From CAYFJO01 sp964343305 (GTDB taxonomy: Bacteria; Planctomycetota; Planctomycetia; Pirellulales; Pirellulaceae): a stretch of DNA of 16,435 bases. The notes beneath the pieces are model-generated. The model was not told the origin of the DNA. It did not search any database and was given only the letters and a program-made list of their open reading frames with translations. Of this stretch, positions 13,365 to 16,435 are shown piece by piece. The DNA lies in the NCBI GenBank assembly GCA_964343305.1, contig CAYFJO010000228.1, forward strand, positions 1 through 16,435, written 5' to 3'. The translations under genes were made by a program, and so were the position numbers. Position 1 is the first letter of the stretch; every line of letters starts with the position of its first letter.

Positions 13365-15197
13365 CTACACTTCCTGTAATTGATCGTAAATCTTGTGACG
13401 TTGTTTAAAACTGAGCCAAGGGGACGCGAGTTGCACTCCGATGGAAATCGAAATCGCAACCGCGATCGCCCACGGTGGGAACTGCCAAAGGACATAGAAC
13501 AGAAACGCCGCCAGACCAATGACGGTCGTATCCGTGAGGCTGAATCGCGAGTCGCGCAGCGGATCGGTTTGTTTCCACCAGCGGATCGCGACGAACAAAG
13601 TTCCGAAGAACATCAAGTAGGCCGGCAATGTGGGAACGCCGGATTCGTAAAATGACTTGAAGTAAGCGGGAGTGTGCTCGGGCCAAGTTGTCGCTAACGC
13701 AAAATCGGAACACGCGAACGAGAACCCCGCGAGCACCAGCCCGACAACCAGCATCACGAATCGTCGATGCACATGGTCGCCGTCGGCGCCTTCCCAGACC
13801 TTTCCAGCCGCAAGCACCAACCACGCTCCAGCGATACTTGTCACGGTCATCCAAGTGAAGAAGGACCACCAGCGAATTGCGTTTTCGAATTGATCGCTGG
13901 CAAACGACAATACCAGCAGGCAGACAACACCACATACGATCGCCGACGACATAAACGAACTGGTCAATTCCGCCAATCGGTCGGATTGTGGGCGTGTGCC
14001 GATGTGGCGGTACAACACCTCTTTCAATCTTGGGCGACGGCGGCGCTGCCGGGGACGTTTGTCTTTCTGGTCCGCACCGGGACGTGGCGGCAAGGGTTGA
14101 CTTGGACGTGGCTGCTGTCGAACGGGGTTGGGTGTTGGTCTTGGTACGTTGGATTGTCGAACTTCACCAAGCGCGATGCCTTGTCTTTCATCGTCGTCAT
14201 CGGAGATGAAAAGTGTATCCGATTCGGCGTCGGGTCCGATCACGAGCGGCTCGTCGCGGGCCGGTCTTGGTTTGGGGATTGCGTCCGCTGCAACATCGGC
14301 AGGTTGGTTTGATTCGGGAATCGACTCGCCGGCCAGATCGGCCAGCATTTCTTGAACATTGTTGTATCGGTGTTCGGGGTCCTTCAACAGCGCGCGGTCA
14401 ATGACGCGCCGATACGGATCCTTGATGCCCTCAAGTTCTGGCGAAGCGGTCAGGTGTTTCATAATGATTTCCTGACTGCTCTCGCCCTCGAACGGCACGT
14501 CGCCGGTCAGCATTTCGAACAGCAAAATGCCGAGAGCGTAAATATCGATTTCTTTTCCGTAGACACCCTTGCCAATTTCCGGGGCCATGTAATGGAAGGT
14601 GCCGACGTTTTCGGTCTGGCCGCTGCGCTGGCCGGTCGAGATAAACTTTGACAATCCATAGTCGCCGATCTTCACGACGTCTTCGTCCATAAAGATATTG
14701 CCCGGTTTGAGGTCGCGATGGACGATGCCGTGGTCGTGCAGGTAGCTTACGCCGGACGCGATTTCCTGAAACCAGCGATCGACTTTCTCGGTCGGCATTC
14801 CGTTTGGATTGCGATGAATCACGTCGCGCAAGCTTTCGCCTGCCACGTATTCCATGATGACCCACGCCTCGCCGTCCTCGTCGTACCGAATGTCCCACAG
14901 CGCGATGAGGTTGGCGTGTTTAAGATTGAGACACTGTCGAACACCACGCAATTCGATGTCGAGGTTTCGTTGGATCTTTTTCAGAGCGACCTCTTTGCCC
15001 GCGTCGCTCGTGGCGAAATAGACTTCGCCGAAGCCGCCGATGCCGATGCCGCGTTTGACCGTGTAGCCATCAAGTGGCTTGGATCCGCTGGCGTAGGCGA
15101 ACTTCATCTTCTTGCCTTGTGCTGACTGATTGATCACTGCACCTGGCTGCGGCTGTTCTGGGTCGACCGAGTTAACCGTCGTGGCAGGTTCCTGCAT
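13365..15197 (-). CDS. Membrane Ser/Thr protein kinase (PknB-like catalytic domain)
   Basis: The kinase domain spans about residues 45-290. The glycine loop is GIGIGGFGEV (50-59), the ATP-binding lysine K73 is in VALKK, and the catalytic loop is HRDLKPGN (160-167). The magnesium motif reads DYG (179-181) rather than DFG, and then VGTFHYMAPE leads to E207. All catalytic residues are present, so it should be active. Residues about 292-395 are a Pro- and Arg-rich linker with an acidic patch (ISDDDDE). Six hydrophobic helices follow at about 414-432, 444-464, 480-500, 522-540, 555-571 and 574-592. The catalytic domain therefore faces the cytoplasm, and no extracellular sensor domain is obvious. 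The gene follows the FHA protein by 118 bp and couples directly to the four-helix protein. An alternative start is Met31. Confidence 0.95.
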   Translation of the reverse strand: MQEPATTVNSVDPEQPQPGAVINQSAQGKKMKFAYASGSKPLDGYTVKRGIGIGGFGEVYFATSDAGKEVALKKIQRNLDIELRGVRQCLNLKHANLIALWDIRYDEDGEAWVIMEYVAGESLRDVIHRNPNGMPTEKVDRWFQEIASGVSYLHDHGIVHRDLKPGNIFMDEDVVKIGDYGLSKFISTGQRSGQTENVGTFHYMAPEIGKGVYGKEIDIYALGILLFEMLTGDVPFEGESSQEIIMKHLTASPELEGIKDPYRRVIDRALLKDPEHRYNNVQEMLADLAGESIPESNQPADVAADAIPKPRPARDEPLVIGPDAESDTLFISDDDDERQGIALGEVRQSNVPRPTPNPVRQQPRPSQPLPPRPGADQKDKRPRQRRRRPRLKEVLYRHIGTRPQSDRLAELTSSFMSSAIVCGVVCLLVLSFASDQFENAIRWWSFFTWMTVTSIAGAWLVLAAGKVWEGADGDHVHRRFVMLVVGLVLAGFSFACSDFALATTWPEHTPAYFKSFYESGVPTLPAYLMFFGTLFVAIRWWKQTDPLRDSRFSLTDTTVIGLAAFLFYVLWQFPPWAIAVAISISIGVQLASPWLSFKQRHKIYDQLQEV

Positions 15198-15315
15198 TGG
15201 ATTCTTGGGTCACTCCGCTCTTTGCGGCGGCGACGTTTCCTTACTTCTTAGGATACCGAATTCAAACCCGCTGGTAAAAGCTCATCTTTGTCTCTCGCAG
15301 AACGAAAGGCCACTA

Positions 15316-16435
15316 TCAAATCTGTTCCAAACTCATGGAGAAATCGTTTCCCGCGATTCTTGAATTATACGAAACCCGGCCAGCTCCGTCGTAATGTTCG
15401 CCGTCGATTTCCAGCGAAGCCATGCCGCGACAGTAAAGTCCGTCGTCTTGCCGAAACAATACCACATCGTCCATCCAGTCTCGGCACACGACGTGATTGG
15501 AGTGGTTTGGGCCAAGCACACAGGATTCCGCCATCAACAGTACGCCATCGGCCCAAGGCTCGGTTCGATGCCGGCTGGCCAGTTCCAGGCGTGCCGATGC
15601 GCTCAACGCATGCGGCTTGCGATATCGAAACACAACCGCGTTGCCAAGTTCCACTTCGTCGCCGTCCGTGAGCAATCGCGTTCCAGTGATCGTTCTTCCT
15701 CGCACCCGAACTTCGGACAGCGGCTCGATCAAATAGTCTTCACCTTCACGCCGGATCTTAGCATGTTGCTTTGACAGATCACCCAGGATTGGGATATCCG
15801 CTTCCGCATCGGGCAGCGCCTGGCCAACGATGACTTCGTTGCTCAAGCAAACCAGAAATCCACCGACCGCGTCGACCCACAACAGGAATCGTGAGGAACG
15901 TTGACTCTCGGCCATTGTTTCGGAACTTCGCATACAAGTCGTTACAGAAAGTGAATTGGGTTCTTCGAATCTTGCACCAGGTTTTTCAGCAATGTCTGTC
16001 GCGGTGCATCTATCGCGATCTACTTTTTCCCAGGCTCGGCGTTTTGCATCGAGGCCCAATTTCGATTCCGGTGCGATTTCCAAAAGTTGATCCGCAACCT
16101 CCAGCGTCTTGTCCCAATCTTCGCCTAGCAAGGCCATGCGAAGCTTGTCTTTCAATTTGCGGCTGTGAATTAAATGGTCCTGACACTGCTTTCGCCGGTC
16201 GTTGAGGGTCGCCAAGTTGGGCAGCAATCGCAATGCTGTTTTGAATTGCTCGTCCGCTTGAGAAAAGTCGCCCTGTCGTGCCAGTTCTTGAGCGAGCAAC
16301 AAACATCTTGCCACTTGTTGTAGGCACGAAAGCCGGTTGTGTCTTGTCGGCAGGCTTTCCAAAAACTCTATTAACGAGAGGGCTGTTTTGATTTCGCTCT
16401 TGGCAAGCAAGTTTTCGACCTCGTTCAAACATCGC
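15316..16435 (-). CDS. FHA-domain protein with helical (TPR-like) N-terminus, 5' end outside the window
   Basis: The frame is open to the right edge. The first in-window start is only a TTG (16426-16428) and the preceding codons read R-C in frame, so I treat the gene as 5'-truncated. Counting from that TTG, residues 1-140 are helical: LAQELARQGDFSQADEQFKT is followed by ALRLLP and DKTLEVADQLLEIAPESKLG, like tetratricopeptide pairs. A linker follows, then an FHA domain at about 185-270 with SNEVIVGQ, the phosphothreonine-contact motif DLSKQHAKI, and DGDEVELGN. The last 100 residues (SRHRTEPWADGVLLMAESCV, LGPNHSNHVVCRDW) are a conserved extension that I associate with planctomycete FHA proteins. 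It would read phosphothreonines made by the kinase encoded next. The 118-bp gap (15198-15315) has no other feature. Confidence 0.9.
   Translation of the reverse strand, partial: RCLNEVENLLAKSEIKTALSLIEFLESLPTRHNRLSCLQQVARCLLLAQELARQGDFSQADEQFKTALRLLPNLATLNDRRKQCQDHLIHSRKLKDKLRMALLGEDWDKTLEVADQLLEIAPESKLGLDAKRRAWEKVDRDRCTATDIAEKPGARFEEPNSLSVTTCMRSSETMAESQRSSRFLLWVDAVGGFLVCLSNEVIVGQALPDAEADIPILGDLSKQHAKIRREGEDYLIEPLSEVRVRGRTITGTRLLTDGDEVELGNAVVFRYRKPHALSASARLELASRHRTEPWADGVLLMAESCVLGPNHSNHVVCRDWMDDVVLFRQDDGLYCRGMASLEIDGEHYDGAGRVSYNSRIAGNDFSMSLEQI

Noticed and set aside
16010..16432. ORF starting with ATG at 16432 on the minus strand
   Set aside because: It is an out-of-frame shadow of the FHA-protein gene; the TPR/FHA frame runs to the window edge.
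1..16435. CRISPR array, tRNA, rRNA, transposase or phage genes
   Set aside because: None was seen on reading both strands; the repeats found are single palindromes, not regularly spaced arrays.

Overview
The window reads as a chromosome segment of a planctomycete, probably of the Pirellulales (Rhodopirellula/Blastopirellula-like) group. The reasons are the conserved tail of a DUF1553 protein, a multi-pass membrane Ser/Thr kinase, an FHA protein with the planctomycete-type C-terminal half, an ECF sigma factor followed by a soluble H-x5-C-x2-C anti-sigma-like protein, and secreted PQQ-propeller and YHS/TRASH-like Cys proteins. Starts often lack Shine-Dalgarno sites. This assignment is inference from protein families; no rRNA or tRNA gene is visible.

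Layout. 1-461 (-): 3'-truncated ECF sigma factor. 726-2354 (+): membrane-anchored HEAT-repeat protein with one CxxCH. 2359-3132 (-): sirtuin. 3208-4440 (-): exported PQQ-like beta-propeller protein. A 59-bp palindromic repeat (4479-4537) lies between it and the divergent D-threonine-aldolase-like enzyme (4558-5673, +). 5670-6209 (-): DUF5662/HD-like protein with a good promoter. 6210-6748: gene-free, holding a long inverted repeat that may be a structured RNA or mobile repeat. 6749-8800 (+): exported beta-propeller protein. 8790-9020 (-): relic of a DUF1553 gene. 9029-10150 (-): amidohydrolase with several expected metal ligands replaced. 10219-10677 (-): secreted two-repeat Cys protein with an in-frame UGA. 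10747-11199 (-): secreted Cys-rich protein. 11378-16435 (-): a co-directional regulatory cluster, in transcription order FHA protein, membrane Ser/Thr kinase, four-helix membrane protein, ECF sigma factor and anti-sigma-like protein.

The main discovery candidate is the gene at 10219-10677. Its frame is interrupted by one TGA at codon 117, but coding continues for 35 more codons to a TAA, with a textbook intrinsic terminator 26 bp beyond. The protein is an internal duplication, and the TGA falls exactly on the position that is Cys in the first copy (FCCAKC versus FC-TGA-PGC, both 23 residues after the CP motif). A hairpin with a GGUCG loop begins its loop 22 nt after the TGA, in the range for a bacterial SECIS. 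The simplest exciting reading is a new exported selenoprotein with a U-x-x-C redox or metal site. The competing reading is a recent nonsense mutation or sequencing error.

The rightmost cluster looks like one signalling unit: the kinase phosphorylates partners, the FHA protein reads phosphothreonine, and the sigma/anti-sigma pair converts the signal into transcription. The genes left of 10 kb look like independent housekeeping or accessory genes, mostly convergent or divergent rather than in operons.
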